From Actinomadura terrae (GTDB lineage: Bacteria > Actinomycetota > Actinomycetes > Streptosporangiales > Streptosporangiaceae): 64,000 nucleotides of DNA. The translations under genes and the position numbers were made by a program. Shown piece after piece: positions 34,726-42,611 of the stretch (positions within the stretch are counted from its first letter, which is position 1; the number at the start of each line of letters is the position of its first letter). The notes beneath the pieces were generated by a model that saw only the letters and a list, made by a program, of their open reading frames with translations, was not told the DNA's origin and did no database searches. Location: NCBI RefSeq assembly GCF_022751215.1, contig NZ_JAICDG010000004.1:620001-684000 (forward strand). The letters are read 5' to 3'.

Positions 34726-34737
34726 CCATGGACGTCG

Positions 34738-35511
34738 TCAACGCAGGAAATTCTGGAACCCGTTCGCCAGCGCCGCGGCCATACGCTGCCGGGACGTGGC
34801 GTCCGACATCGCCGACGCGTCCCCCGGATTGCGCATGTTGCCGCATTCGATAAAGACGACCGGGACCGTGGACATGTTGAGGCCGCCGAGGTCGTCCCGC
34901 CGATCCAGGCCGTCCCGCCCCACGTACGTGGAGTAGGGAATTCCCGTCCCGGAACGGAACGCGTCGCGCATCAACCTGCCGAGCCGTCCCGACTCGGAAA
35001 CAATGGAAACGTTCTTTCCCACCGGAAGCGGCTGAATCACATGGAACCCGTGCCCCTTGACGGCGGCCCCATCGGCATGGATGGACAGCACGGCATCAGC
35101 GTGAGCCCGATTGCCGATCGCCGCCCGCTCGGTGACGCAGGGGCCGACACCCTTGTCGTCCTGCCGCGTCAGCACGACCCGGGCACCCGCCTCCCGCAGG
35201 ACGTTCGCCAGCCGGTTGGCGAGGTCCCAGGTGAAGGCATGCTCGCTGTATCCGCGGGCCGTGCCGGTTCCGGTCGTGTTGCAGGGCTTGTATCCGTTGC
35301 CGATGAACACCTTCCTGTTGATCTCCTGCAAATGTTCGGCGTTCCCCCCGTTGTGCCCGGGATCGAGCACAATGACCTTCCCGCTCAACCCTTGCCGAGA
35401 AGGCGAAGCGGAGGACGAAGTCTCCCTATCCGGACTCACGCCATCGTCACCCCCGGAAGAACAGCCGCCGACCAGGCACAATCCAAGCAAAACCCATCCA
35501 CGCCACCCCAT
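34738..35511 (-). CDS. N-acetylmuramoyl-L-alanine amidase, lipoprotein
   Basis: A 257-residue lipoprotein: the signal MGWRGWVLLGLCLVGGC ends in a lipobox, then a Ser/Asp-rich linker, then an Amidase_3 domain from about residue 45 (VIVLDPGHNGGN). The zinc ligands are His in DPGH, Glu in SEHAFTWDL and His in LSIHADGA; a catalytic Glu occurs in VFIECGN. It cuts between MurNAc and L-Ala in peptidoglycan. The ATG at 35511 follows GGGGGACGGGG; a longer frame to 35577 would remove the N-terminal position of the signal. It converges with the AraC-type gene. Confidence 0.9.
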   Translation of the reverse strand: MGWRGWVLLGLCLVGGCSSGGDDGVSPDRETSSSASPSRQGLSGKVIVLDPGHNGGNAEHLQEINRKVFIGNGYKPCNTTGTGTARGYSEHAFTWDLANRLANVLREAGARVVLTRQDDKGVGPCVTERAAIGNRAHADAVLSIHADGAAVKGHGFHVIQPLPVGKNVSIVSESGRLGRLMRDAFRSGTGIPYSTYVGRDGLDRRDDLGGLNMSTVPVVFIECGNMRNPGDASAMSDATSRQRMAAALANGFQNFLR

Positions 35512-35877
35512 GCCCCGTCCCCCCGGTTCCGAAGCCCCCGATGCTCGAAACCTAACCGCCACCCAATGCCCAGGCAATCACCCTCCGCCCCGACCTACCC
35601 GAAGAGGAAAACGCGACCAACCTCGGCGGCGGTGGGGCCGCCGAACCCGCACCATCTCGAAACGGCACGCCCTCACACCGTCCGACCCACTACAACCTCG
35701 TCGATGGGCGCGATGCGCCCCTGATAAGCATCGCGACCAGATCGTCCAATAGCCACATAGCCACTCAGTATCGAAAACACTCGACGAATTTACCGTTCAT
35801 CCCAAAGGCGAGAGCAAGCACCTCGAAGTCGCCAAGCGCCCTCTCTACCCCCCGATACACAGAACCGTCCAGGAGGA
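35512..35877. other. Intergenic region, no gene recognised
   Basis: About 370 bases between the amidase start and the hairpin at 35878. The last half is noticeably less GC-rich than its surroundings (35730-35830). No frame resembles a protein family. The amidase promoter should lie here. Confidence 0.45.
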
Positions 35878-35904
35878 CGCCCGGCCGGAGGGGACGGCCG
35901 GGCG
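35878..35904. terminator. Hairpin, 10-bp stem, after the secreted protein gene
   Basis: CGCCCGGCCG and CGGCCGGGCG pair across a 7-base loop, 12 bases beyond the minus-strand stop at 35916. Likely terminator of that gene. Confidence 0.7.
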
Positions 35905-35915
35905 CCACAGGTGTG

Positions 35916-36383
35916 TCAGCGCGCGCAGCGCGCCGGCGGCGGCGCCAGGTCGACCGCGCCGTCGATGACCTCGATCACGTTGCCGGACGCGTCCAGATGC
36001 TCGGCGTGCGCGGCCATATGGTTCCCGACGCTCCGACCGACCGGGTTGGGATGGACCTCCCGGATCCCGGTCGCGATCGAGATGTCGTTGTCATTGCGGA
36101 AGAACTCCGTGCCGTTGTCGGTGAAGCTGACCGACCAGCGCTGCCCGGCCGCCGCGGTGGCGATCTCGAACTCCTCCCCCGCGACCAGCCGGTTCGGCGG
36201 GGTGCCGTCGTCGTCGTACTGCGACTTCAGCGTCCACGGTGTGCCCTGCGATCCGGTCCCGCTGGTCTCGACGGGCCGCCCGCACGGACGGTCCTTCGCC
36301 TGCGCGGCGGTGCCGGTGGCCACGGCGGTCGTCAGCGCCAGCGCCGCCGAGGTCAACAGCCCCACCGCTATTCGCGTTCGCAT
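35916..36383 (-). CDS. Hypothetical secreted protein
   Basis: A 155-residue protein with a classical signal peptide (MRTRIAVGLLTSAALALTTA, cleavage after AQA near 28). The mature ~125 residues are acidic, with two Cys residues, near the start (CGRPVETSG) and end (PPARCAR), that could close a disulfide. GAGGAGGAAATTCG directly before the ATG is one of the strongest ribosome binding sites in the window. It is transcribed divergently from the haloperoxidase-like gene. The family is not recognised. Confidence 0.7.
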   Translation of the reverse strand: MRTRIAVGLLTSAALALTTAVATGTAAQAKDRPCGRPVETSGTGSQGTPWTLKSQYDDDGTPPNRLVAGEEFEIATAAAGQRWSVSFTDNGTEFFRNDNDISIATGIREVHPNPVGRSVGNHMAAHAEHLDASGNVIEVIDGAVDLAPPPARCAR

Positions 36384-36516
36384 CGAATTTCCTCCTCTTT
36401 TCGGCTCCTCCGGTTGATAGCCGCAGGGGTTACACAGGGGGGACGTCGAAGACCGGGCCGTGTAACCCGTCCCCCTATCCCTTGTCGAACCTGACTGTCG
36501 GAGAAGGGACGGGGAG

Positions 36517-37746
36517 ATGGGGAGAGCAAGGGCGGTCATGGCCGCCGCCGTGGGTGCCGTGTTGTCGACCGGTGCGGTGTACGTGCCGCAGGCCGCACCC
36601 GCGCAGGCCGCCACCACCACACAGGGGGAGGTGGTGATCCAGTGGAACCGGACCCTGCTGGGCATCGTGCGGACGCCCGGCGCGCAGCCGGCGACCGTCC
36701 ACGCCACGCGCAACTTCGCGATCATGCACACCGCCATCGCCGACGCTATCGACGCGAGGTCCGGCTCCGGCTACGCCGCTGCCGCCGAGGCCGCGCACGA
36801 CAGCCTGGCCGCGCTGTACCCGGCGCGGCGCGCCGACCTGGACCGGCAGCTCCACGACGAGCTCGCGAACGTGCCGGACGGCCCGGCCAAGACGGCCGGT
36901 ATCCGCGCAGGTCAGCGGGCAGCCACGACCGTGTTGGCGGACCGCGCGCACGACGGCTCCGACGCGACCCCGCCGCCGTTCGTCCCCGGCGACAAGCCGG
37001 GTGACTACCGGCCCACCCCACCGGCGTTCGCGGCCCCGGTGTTCACGCACTGGTCCGGCGTGCGGCCCTTCGTGCTGCAACGCGGTGGCCAGTTCCGGCC
37101 GCGCCCGTACCCGGCGCTGACCAGCCGGACCTACACCAGGGCGCTCAACGAGGTACAGCTCCTGGGCCAGGACACCAGCACCAAACGGACACCTGACCAG
37201 ACCACCCAGGCGCGTTTCTGGGCCGCGCCGATCTGGAACTACTGGAACGAGATCGCCCAGGACGCCGCGCACCGGCACGGAACCGGGCTGGCCGCCACGG
37301 CCCACCTGTTCGCCACGCTCGACCGGACGTTCGCCGACGCGGCGATCGCCTTCTACGACGGCAAGTACCACTACCGGATCTGGCGTCCCGTCACCGCGGT
37401 CCGCGCGGCCGACACCGACGGAAACCCCGACACCCACGGCGACCCGGCCTGGAACCCGCTCGCGGTGACGCCGCCCGACCCGTCCTACCCCGGCGCGCAC
37501 AGCGTCGTCGGCGAGGCCGGGGCGACCGTGCTGTCCGCCTACTTCGGCCCGTCCGACCGCTTCACCGTCCGCTCGGAGGCGCTGCCCGACGTCACCCGCT
37601 CGTTCACCGGCTACCAGGACGCGGCGGACGAGGCCGGCCTCAGCCGCATCTACGCCGGCATCCACACCCGCATCGACCATGTGGCCGGCGAGAAGCTCGG
37701 TTCGCGCGTCGCCCGTTACGTGCTCGCCCACACAGGTAAAGACTGA
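36517..37746 (+). CDS. Vanadium-dependent haloperoxidase/PAP2-superfamily secreted enzyme
   Basis: A 409-residue protein with a signal peptide (hydrophobic 7-24, AQA cleavage near 31). The vanadate/phosphate-binding motifs occur in order: KYHYRIWRP near 287-295 (Lys, Arg), PSYPGAHS near 321-328 (Gly, His) and RIYAGIHTRIDH near 376-387 (Arg, His). These are the PAP2 signature residues and the spacing fits bacterial vanadium haloperoxidase-like proteins. Substrate, and whether it halogenates or dephosphorylates, cannot be told. It begins 133 bases from the divergent secreted-protein gene. Two hairpins follow its stop. Confidence 0.85.
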   Translation: MGRARAVMAAAVGAVLSTGAVYVPQAAPAQAATTTQGEVVIQWNRTLLGIVRTPGAQPATVHATRNFAIMHTAIADAIDARSGSGYAAAAEAAHDSLAALYPARRADLDRQLHDELANVPDGPAKTAGIRAGQRAATTVLADRAHDGSDATPPPFVPGDKPGDYRPTPPAFAAPVFTHWSGVRPFVLQRGGQFRPRPYPALTSRTYTRALNEVQLLGQDTSTKRTPDQTTQARFWAAPIWNYWNEIAQDAAHRHGTGLAATAHLFATLDRTFADAAIAFYDGKYHYRIWRPVTAVRAADTDGNPDTHGDPAWNPLAVTPPDPSYPGAHSVVGEAGATVLSAYFGPSDRFTVRSEALPDVTRSFTGYQDAADEAGLSRIYAGIHTRIDHVAGEKLGSRVARYVLAHTGKD

Positions 37747-37764
37747 CCGACCCGTCCGGGAGAG

Positions 37765-37804
37765 GCGGCCGAGTGCGCCCATCACCGGGGGCGCACTCGG
37801 CCGC
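37765..37804. terminator. Hairpin, 16-bp stem, after the haloperoxidase-like gene
   Basis: GCGGCCGAGTGCGCCC and its exact complement flank an 8-base loop, 19 bases past the stop codon at 37746. A strong intrinsic-type terminator without a T tract. Confidence 0.75.
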
Positions 37805-37820
37805 GACGGCGGCGGTGGAC

Positions 37821-37852
37821 GGAGGATCACCCGGCCCCACGGGTGATCCTCC
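37821..37852. promoter_or_regulatory. Second hairpin in the leader of the ECF sigma gene
   Basis: GGAGGATCACCC pairs perfectly with GGGTGATCCTCC across 8 bases. It lies 16 bases after the first hairpin and 45 bases before the sigma gene start. It could be part of a tandem terminator, or a leader structure or operator of the sigma gene. Confidence 0.5.
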
Positions 37853-37896
37853 AAGCCCGTTTCGACGTGTTCCAAGAAACGGCGGAAAGGATCGTC

Positions 37897-38481
37897 ATGC
37901 GCCGCTGGAACCCAGTACGACGCAAACCAGCCGAACCGGCCGCGACGCCGCCCGACGGCCGGGCGCCGCTGCATCTCGTCCAGGCGGACACCTATGCGAA
38001 CTGGGAGGCGATCTACCTCCACAACGTCGACCGCATCTACCGGCTGATGTTCTCCAAGGTCGGCAACCGTCCCGACGCCGAGGATCTGACCGCCGAGGTG
38101 TTCCTGACCGCCCTGCGCCCGCTGCGGGTCTCGGCGACCGTCGGCGAGGTCCGCGCCTATCTGCTGGCCACCGCCCGCACCGTCCTCGCCGCGCACTGGA
38201 AGCGCACCCTCGGACACGAGATCACCAGCATCGACCTGGAACAAATAGCCATCGGCGACGAACTGCCCCCGGAGACCGAGAGCTCCCAAGGACGCGTCGA
38301 ACGGCTGCTGGCCGCACTACCCGAACGCTACAGGCGCGTCCTCGAACTACGCTTCCTACATTCCTGCACAATCCGCCAGACGGCGGCCGAACTAGGAATC
38401 ACAATCGGCAACGTCAAAGTGATCCAACACCGCGCCTTACGTCTCGCAGCAGAACTGGCCCGCGACGACCCAAGCCTTTAG
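37897..38481 (+). CDS. ECF RNA polymerase sigma factor
   Basis: A 194-residue ECF sigma factor. Region 2 lies at about 35-100 (WEAIYLHNVDRIYRLMFSKV, RPDAEDLTAEVFLTALR). Region 4 follows at about 128-185 (LLAALPERYRRVLELRFLHS, IRQTAAELGITIGNVKVIQHRAL). The start at ATG 37897 has GGAAAGGAT upstream; a longer frame to 37843 runs into the hairpin. It is followed 14 bases later by the Rieske protein gene. No classical anti-sigma factor is present, so the Rieske protein is the best candidate regulator. Target promoters are unknown; the adjacent secreted enzymes are possible. Confidence 0.88.
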   Translation: MRRWNPVRRKPAEPAATPPDGRAPLHLVQADTYANWEAIYLHNVDRIYRLMFSKVGNRPDAEDLTAEVFLTALRPLRVSATVGEVRAYLLATARTVLAAHWKRTLGHEITSIDLEQIAIGDELPPETESSQGRVERLLAALPERYRRVLELRFLHSCTIRQTAAELGITIGNVKVIQHRALRLAAELARDDPSL

Positions 38482-38495
38482 GGATGAGGGTGACC

Positions 38496-39155
38496 ATGAG
38501 AGGACTGCCCCGTTTCGTCGAGGCGCTGCTGTCCGGCCGCCGCCCCCGGCCGTTTCGGCCCGACGACGCCGACGCGGAAGCGCTACGGGTGGCCATCGAC
38601 CTGCGCGCGACCCGCCCCGGCTCAGATGCCCCTAGCGAGGAGTTCATCGCCGCCCTGCACCGCCGCCTGGCCCATGACCTGGCCGAACCACCCACCCCGT
38701 CCCCCGCCCCGGCCCGCCGCCGCCTCCTCCTGGGCGGCGCCGTCGGCGCGCTGGCGGGAGCCGTCGCCGGCGTCTTCGCCGGACGAGCGTCCTCCGACGA
38801 CCCGCCCACCATGGCCGGTGGCCAACTGACCCCTGACCTGGGCGTCTGGCACCCCGTCGTGGCCGCCGCCGACCTCCCCGAAGGCGCCGTCCACGGCTTC
38901 ACCGCCAGCGGCATCGACGGCTTCGTGACCCGCAGCAACGGCCGCCTGCGCGCCGTCTCCGGCGTCTGCACCCACCAGGGCTGTCGCCTGACCCCCCACC
39001 CCGAAAAGGGCCTCCGCTGCCCCTGCCACGGCGCCCATTTCGCCCCCGACGGCACCGTACTCCACCACCGCATGAAAGCCCCGATCCCCGCCCTCCCCCG
39101 CCTAGCAATCCGCCAAAAAAACAAAACAATAGAGGTCTACATCCCCAAACCCTGA
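38496..39155 (+). CDS. Membrane-anchored Rieske [2Fe-2S] protein, possible redox anti-sigma factor
   Basis: A 219-residue protein. Residues 1-70 are cytoplasmic with a conserved-looking helical region (FVEALLSGRRPRPFRPDDAD, then EEFIAALHRRLAHDLAEP). Residues ~78-100 carry an RRR-led hydrophobic segment resembling a twin-arginine anchor. The rest is an external Rieske domain with both cluster motifs, CTHQGC near 157-162 and CPCHGAHF near 175-182. The spacing and ligands (2 Cys, 2 His) are complete. The cytoplasmic part next to an ECF sigma gene suggests sequestration of sigma according to cluster state. The start is ATG 38496; ATG 38484 is possible. Confidence 0.8.
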   Translation: MRGLPRFVEALLSGRRPRPFRPDDADAEALRVAIDLRATRPGSDAPSEEFIAALHRRLAHDLAEPPTPSPAPARRRLLLGGAVGALAGAVAGVFAGRASSDDPPTMAGGQLTPDLGVWHPVVAAADLPEGAVHGFTASGIDGFVTRSNGRLRAVSGVCTHQGCRLTPHPEKGLRCPCHGAHFAPDGTVLHHRMKAPIPALPRLAIRQKNKTIEVYIPKP

Positions 39156-39240
39156 CCCACCAGCATCCCTTTAGGCACCGAACGCATCATCCTTGAGCCA
39201 CCCAAGCATTGTGGCGGACCCTAGCCTCCCACAGGAGGAG

Positions 39241-39571
39241 CTACCTAAGCCGGTCACCCGTTCGTCCCCACGTCTTGGTGGCATGACAGTTGGCACAGAG
39301 GGCGCTCATCTGGATCGGGTGGTCACGCCCTCGTTTTGCCATTTCCTGAACATGCTCGTCCTCAAGATGGGCCCCCTTTTCATTTGACATCATCGAGTTG
39401 TCCGGCGCACATCGAATTCTCGCAGTGCCCCCCAATCCGCAGCAGAACGGCCTTCACCGGCGCCGGGACCGTACGGGCGCGCACCCTCATCGCGTTGGCC
39501 ACCGATCCCACGTAGTCCAGTTCGATTTCGCGCGGATGCGGCAGTGCGGCGGACGCGACCTCGGGAGCCAC
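39241..39571 (-). pseudogene. HNH endonuclease remnant
   Basis: Two minus-strand frames together read as the end of an actinomycete HNH endonuclease: VLLRIGGHCENSMCAGQ in one, then HLEDEHVQEMAKRGRDHPIQ and MSALCANCHATKT in the other. The HNH Cys pairs and the GRDHPxQMxALCxNCHAxKT signature are present, but a frameshift near 39385 separates the halves and the N-terminal part is missing. TGA or TAG ends the frame at 39241. It is inactive. Confidence 0.7.
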
Positions 39572-39591
39572 GACCTCGCACGCCCGGGCGT

Positions 39592-39711
39592 AGGTGGGAT
39601 GCGCAGATCGGCGTGCGGCCCATCACTACCTCCGGGGACCTGACCGATTGCCCGATAGCGGGCTATATCGCCGGATACGCCACCAAAACCGCTTCCCCAA
39701 GCACGCTCTGA
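39592..39711 (+). pseudogene. RepSA-like replication initiator fragment
   Basis: A 39-codon segment reads RWDAQIGVRPITTSGDLTD then IAGYIAGYATKTAS before TGA at 39711. The WxAQxxVRPI and YIAxYATKT words are characteristic of the RepSA replication protein of pSAM2-type integrative elements. Only this short internal piece survives. Confidence 0.6.
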
Positions 39712-39807
39712 AGGATCACCTCACCCTTACGGCTCCTAATCCGTGCACCTGCCACGGAAAGGCCTACGGCTTCCGGAGCCAGCGGTGCCGCACGCAGTCC
39801 GAGAGCC

Positions 39808-39957
39808 AAGCTCGTCGATGTGGCACGTCGCGCGGTGTCTCACGGGCACTGTGTGCGACGTCCTCCATCGTCCCGACACGGTGGCCGAACCAACTCGCCT
39901 CAACGTAGGGGCCGCCATCGCCGACCTTGGATACGTCCGTAACGCCGCCGCAGGAGA
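39808..39957 (+). pseudogene. LacI-type HTH fragment
   Basis: KLVDVARRA in one frame and then TGTVCDVLHRPDTVAEPTR and AAIADLGYVRNAAA in the next match the DNA-binding headpiece of LacI-family regulators. A frameshift near 39835 breaks it and no ligand-binding domain follows. It is a dead gene piece among other fragments. Confidence 0.65.
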
Positions 39958-40055
39958 CTGGCAGCCACTGGAGACACTCGGGTATTGCCACCTGGCTATT
40001 CCAGCCAGCTACAACGGGCCGGTACCCCAAGAGCGGAAAGCAATCTGCGCACGCG

Positions 40056-40467
40056 GTAACCCTCGTCCCTGAGTCCTGGCCGGAAGTTCTGGCACGTGGC
40101 CGGGGCGCGCCCCACCGGGCAGAGTTGAACTGGCTGCCGATTGCGCCGGGCCTGACGCCCCATGGGCTCCGTCACACCCACAAGACCCTCATGCGGGCAC
40201 TGGACACTCCACCAAGCTCATGGACGAGCGGATGGGCCATCTCGACGGGTCGGTCCAGGCTCGCTATGACCACGTGACACAGAAGATGAGAGACCCCTGT
40301 TGAAGGGCCTTACCGCCATGTGGGAAGAGGCGCTGCAAGCACGCCGGGCCATGCACCCTCGCTCGGCCGTGAAGATCCGGGACGAGCTGCTGAGAGGCTG
40401 GCTTTCTCCAGAGACCCCCGGAGAAACACTCAGGGCCGATCTCCCATGGCGGGAGTATCGGCCCTGA
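40056..40467 (+). pseudogene. Tyrosine integrase C-terminal remnant
   Basis: Three frames in succession match the C-terminal catalytic part of an actinomycete phage-type integrase: LTPHGLRHTHKTLM (catalytic HxLRH), LMDERMGHLDGSVQARYDHV (active Tyr), and LTAMWEEALQARRAMHPRSA then ending at TGA 40467. Two frameshifts lie near 40210 and 40300. It ends 17 bases from the 3' end of tRNA-Pro and points towards it, the standard arrangement of int and attachment site in pSAM2-like elements. Confidence 0.75.
40433..40464. terminator. Hairpin beyond the 3' end of tRNA-Pro
   Basis: GGGCCGATCTCCC pairs with GGGAGTATCGGCCC (13 bp with one bulged T). It lies 20 bases past the tRNA 3' end on the minus strand and within the integrase remnant. 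Probably the tRNA terminator. Confidence 0.6.
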
Positions 40468-40483
40468 CCTGCTGTTTCGGCTG

Positions 40484-40557
40484 TCGGGGTGGCGGGATTT
40501 GAACCCACGACCTCTTCGTCCCGAACGAAGCGCGCTGCCAAGCTGCGCTACACCCCG
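40484..40557 (-). tRNA. tRNA-Pro (anticodon CGG)
   Basis: A 74-nt minus-strand tRNA. The acceptor stem is CGGGGTG/CACCCCG, the D arm GCGCAGCTTGGCAGCGC, the anticodon stem-loop CTTCG-TTCGGGA-CGAAG with anticodon CGG (reads CCG), and the T arm GTGGGTTCAAATCCCGC. CCA is not encoded. Its 3' end faces the integrase remnant, so it is the likely attachment site of the decayed element. Confidence 0.95.
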
Positions 40558-41092
40558 ATGGTGGCTGCCCGGGAGTCGTACGTGCTCCCGGCGCCTTGAC
40601 CACTTTAGCGGATGCTCGGGGGTGCTGCGTCCTCAATATCGGCGTGCTTGCGGCCATACGGCCGATCATGGTGCTGGTGGGGTGGGCCTGGCCTCCGTCC
40701 GGGGCCGGTGGGTGGGGCCATCCGCAGGTCGGGGCGAGAAGGAGGATATGGCGGCGCGTGAGGGACCCAGGGTGCGCTGCAAGTGGTGGGTCGGCGGCTG
40801 TCGCTGGCGAAGAGGGCGAGCCGGTGTGCGGCGTGAGGGCGGACTGATGTTGGTGATGCGGAAGTGGGGTGGGAGGGCTGTGTTACGACCCTTGTTCGTG
40901 GCTCTGGTGGGGCTGAGGGCGATCCGGCCAGAGTTGGTGGTCGTGCCGCTGTTCTTGGGATCGGTTTGAGGTGGGACGGGCTGACGGCACTGATTGTCGG
41001 TGGCGTGTGATTGCTTTGTCACAGTGCGGAGTGGACGGGCGGATGGCCTGCTCGTGGCACCTCAAGGGTTGTTGATCTCTTGTCGTGCCAGG
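40558..41092. other. Intergenic region, no gene recognised
   Basis: 535 bases between tRNA-Pro and the metallophosphoesterase gene. It should contain the tRNA promoter just after 40557. The rest is G-rich on the plus strand. No frame resembles a family. Confidence 0.45.
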
Positions 41093-41989
41093 TCAGCGCG
41101 GGACGAGGGTGAGGAGGGAGGCTTCGGGAGGGCAGCAGAAGCGCATGGGGGCCGTGGGGGATGTGCCGAGGCCGGCTGAGACGTGCAGCCAGGAGCCGCG
41201 GTGCCGGTGGAGGCCCTTGACGCGGGGACGGTCGATGCCGCAGTTGGTGGCCAGCGCGCCGTAGAAGGGGACGCAGACCTGGCCGCCGTGGGTGTGGCCC
41301 GCGAGGAGCAGGTCGTAGCCGTCGGCGGTGAAGCGGTCCAGGTTGCGGGGCTCAGGGGAATGCATGACGCCCAGGTGGATGTCCGCCTGCGGATCGACCG
41401 GACCGGCGATCTTGTCGTAGCGGTCGCGGTTGATGTGGGAGTCGTCGATGCCGCCGAACTCGACGTCGAGCTCCCCCACCTTGAGGCGGCCGATCCGGTT
41501 GTTCAGGTCGAGCCAGCCGGCGGCCTGGAGGGAGGAGCCGAGCTCGCGGTACGGCAGGTCGGGCTCGCGGCGATGCCGTTTGTAGTCGGCCTTGCTGGTT
41601 CGCCAGATGTAGCGAAGGGGGTTCTTGAAGACGGGCGAGTAGAGGTCGTTGGACCCGTACACGAACACGCCTGGACGGTCGAGGAGTGGGCCCAGGGCGT
41701 CCAGGAAGGGCCCGATCGCGTCACGGTGCGAGAGGGTGTCGCCGGTGTTGACCACGAGGTCCGGTTCCAGCGCGTCCAGGGACCGCACCCAGCGGATCAG
41801 CCGTGACCGGCCGGGCGTGAGGTGCGCGTCGGAGATGTGCAGGATCTTCACCGGCGGACGGCCGGGCTGCAACACCGGAACGTCGAAGCGGCGGAGGCGG
41901 AACCAGTTCCGCTCGATCACCGAGGCGTACCCGAAGGTCGCGGCGCCCGCGCCCAGGAGGCCCAGGGGCACGGTGTAGATCTTTCGCAC
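41093..41989 (-). CDS. Metallophosphoesterase, membrane-anchored
   Basis: A 298-residue calcineurin-like phosphoesterase with an N-terminal hydrophobic segment (5-25). Metal motifs: HISDAHL near 50-56, VVNTGDTLS near 81-89, YGSNDLY near 112 (GSND in place of the usual GNHD), and the two His sites VMHSPEP near 205 and LAGHTHGGQ near 230. This resembles the YkuE/Rv3683-type family. The GTG start follows AAGGGAGAACC. It converges on nothing upstream and is divergent from the YqeY-like gene. Substrate unknown (lipid or nucleotide phosphates are known for relatives). Confidence 0.9.
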   Translation of the reverse strand: MRKIYTVPLGLLGAGAATFGYASVIERNWFRLRRFDVPVLQPGRPPVKILHISDAHLTPGRSRLIRWVRSLDALEPDLVVNTGDTLSHRDAIGPFLDALGPLLDRPGVFVYGSNDLYSPVFKNPLRYIWRTSKADYKRHRREPDLPYRELGSSLQAAGWLDLNNRIGRLKVGELDVEFGGIDDSHINRDRYDKIAGPVDPQADIHLGVMHSPEPRNLDRFTADGYDLLLAGHTHGGQVCVPFYGALATNCGIDRPRVKGLHRHRGSWLHVSAGLGTSPTAPMRFCCPPEASLLTLVPR

Positions 41990-42082
41990 GGTTCTCCCTT
42001 CTCAGGTCTCCATGCTTCCAGACACGGGCACCCTCCGGTAATCCTGATGAGGCAACTGGGTCTGGACGGGCATGATGTCACC

Positions 42083-42535
42083 ATGGCCCTGAAGGAGAAG
42101 CTGGAGACCGATCTGTCCGCCGCCATGAAGGCTCGCGACGGCGTGCGCACCCGCACGCTGCGCATGGCGCTCACGGCGGTGAAGAACGAGGAGGTCGCCG
42201 GCAAGCAGTCCCGCGAGCTGTCGGACGACGACGTCGTCAAGGTGCTCACCCGGGAGGCGAAGAAGCGCCGGGAGGCCGCCGCGGCGTTCGATGACGCGGG
42301 CCGTACCGAGCAGGCCCAGGCCGAGCGGGATGAGGGCACGGTGCTGGAGGAGTACCTGCCCGCGCAGCTGGGCGACGAAGAGCTGACCGCGCTGGTCGCG
42401 GACGCGATCGCGGCGACGGGCGCGGCTGGTCCGCGTGCGATGGGCCAGGTCATGAAGGTCGTGAACCCCAAGATCGCCGGACGCGCCGAGGGCGGACGCG
42501 TCGCCGCGGAGGTTAAGCGCCAGCTCGCCACCTGA
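42083..42535 (+). CDS. GatB/YqeY domain protein
   Basis: A 150-residue YqeY-type protein, standard length. It is helical and charged (LKEKLETDLSAAMKARDGVR, LTREAKKRREAAAAFDDAGR, EYLPAQLGDEEL) and ends GRVAAEVKRQLAT; this fold occurs at the C terminus of GatB, the tRNA amidotransferase subunit. The stand-alone function is unproven, although a link to tRNA-dependent amidation is assumed. ATG 42083 follows a weak GATGTCACC. A strong bidirectional hairpin separates it from the convergent PBP gene. Confidence 0.92.
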   Translation: MALKEKLETDLSAAMKARDGVRTRTLRMALTAVKNEEVAGKQSRELSDDDVVKVLTREAKKRREAAAAFDDAGRTEQAQAERDEGTVLEEYLPAQLGDEELTALVADAIAATGAAGPRAMGQVMKVVNPKIAGRAEGGRVAAEVKRQLAT

Positions 42536-42577
42536 TCGACCGCCGGTTCACGGCGGCCTCTGAGGCGGACAAAAGGG

Positions 42578-42606
42578 AAGGGCCCGGCGGAGGCCGGGCC
42601 CTTCTT
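42578..42606. terminator. Bidirectional terminator between YqeY-like and PBP genes
   Basis: AAGGGCCCGGC and GCCGGGCCCTT form a perfect 11-bp stem with a 4-base loop, followed by CTT on the plus strand and preceded by AAAAGGG. It serves both convergent genes. Confidence 0.8.
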
Positions 42607-42611
42607 AGGGG

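Noticed and set aside
36517..39155. Halogenated natural-product gene cluster
   Set aside because: Only a haloperoxidase-like enzyme is present; there is no PKS, NRPS, terpene or RiPP gene around it.
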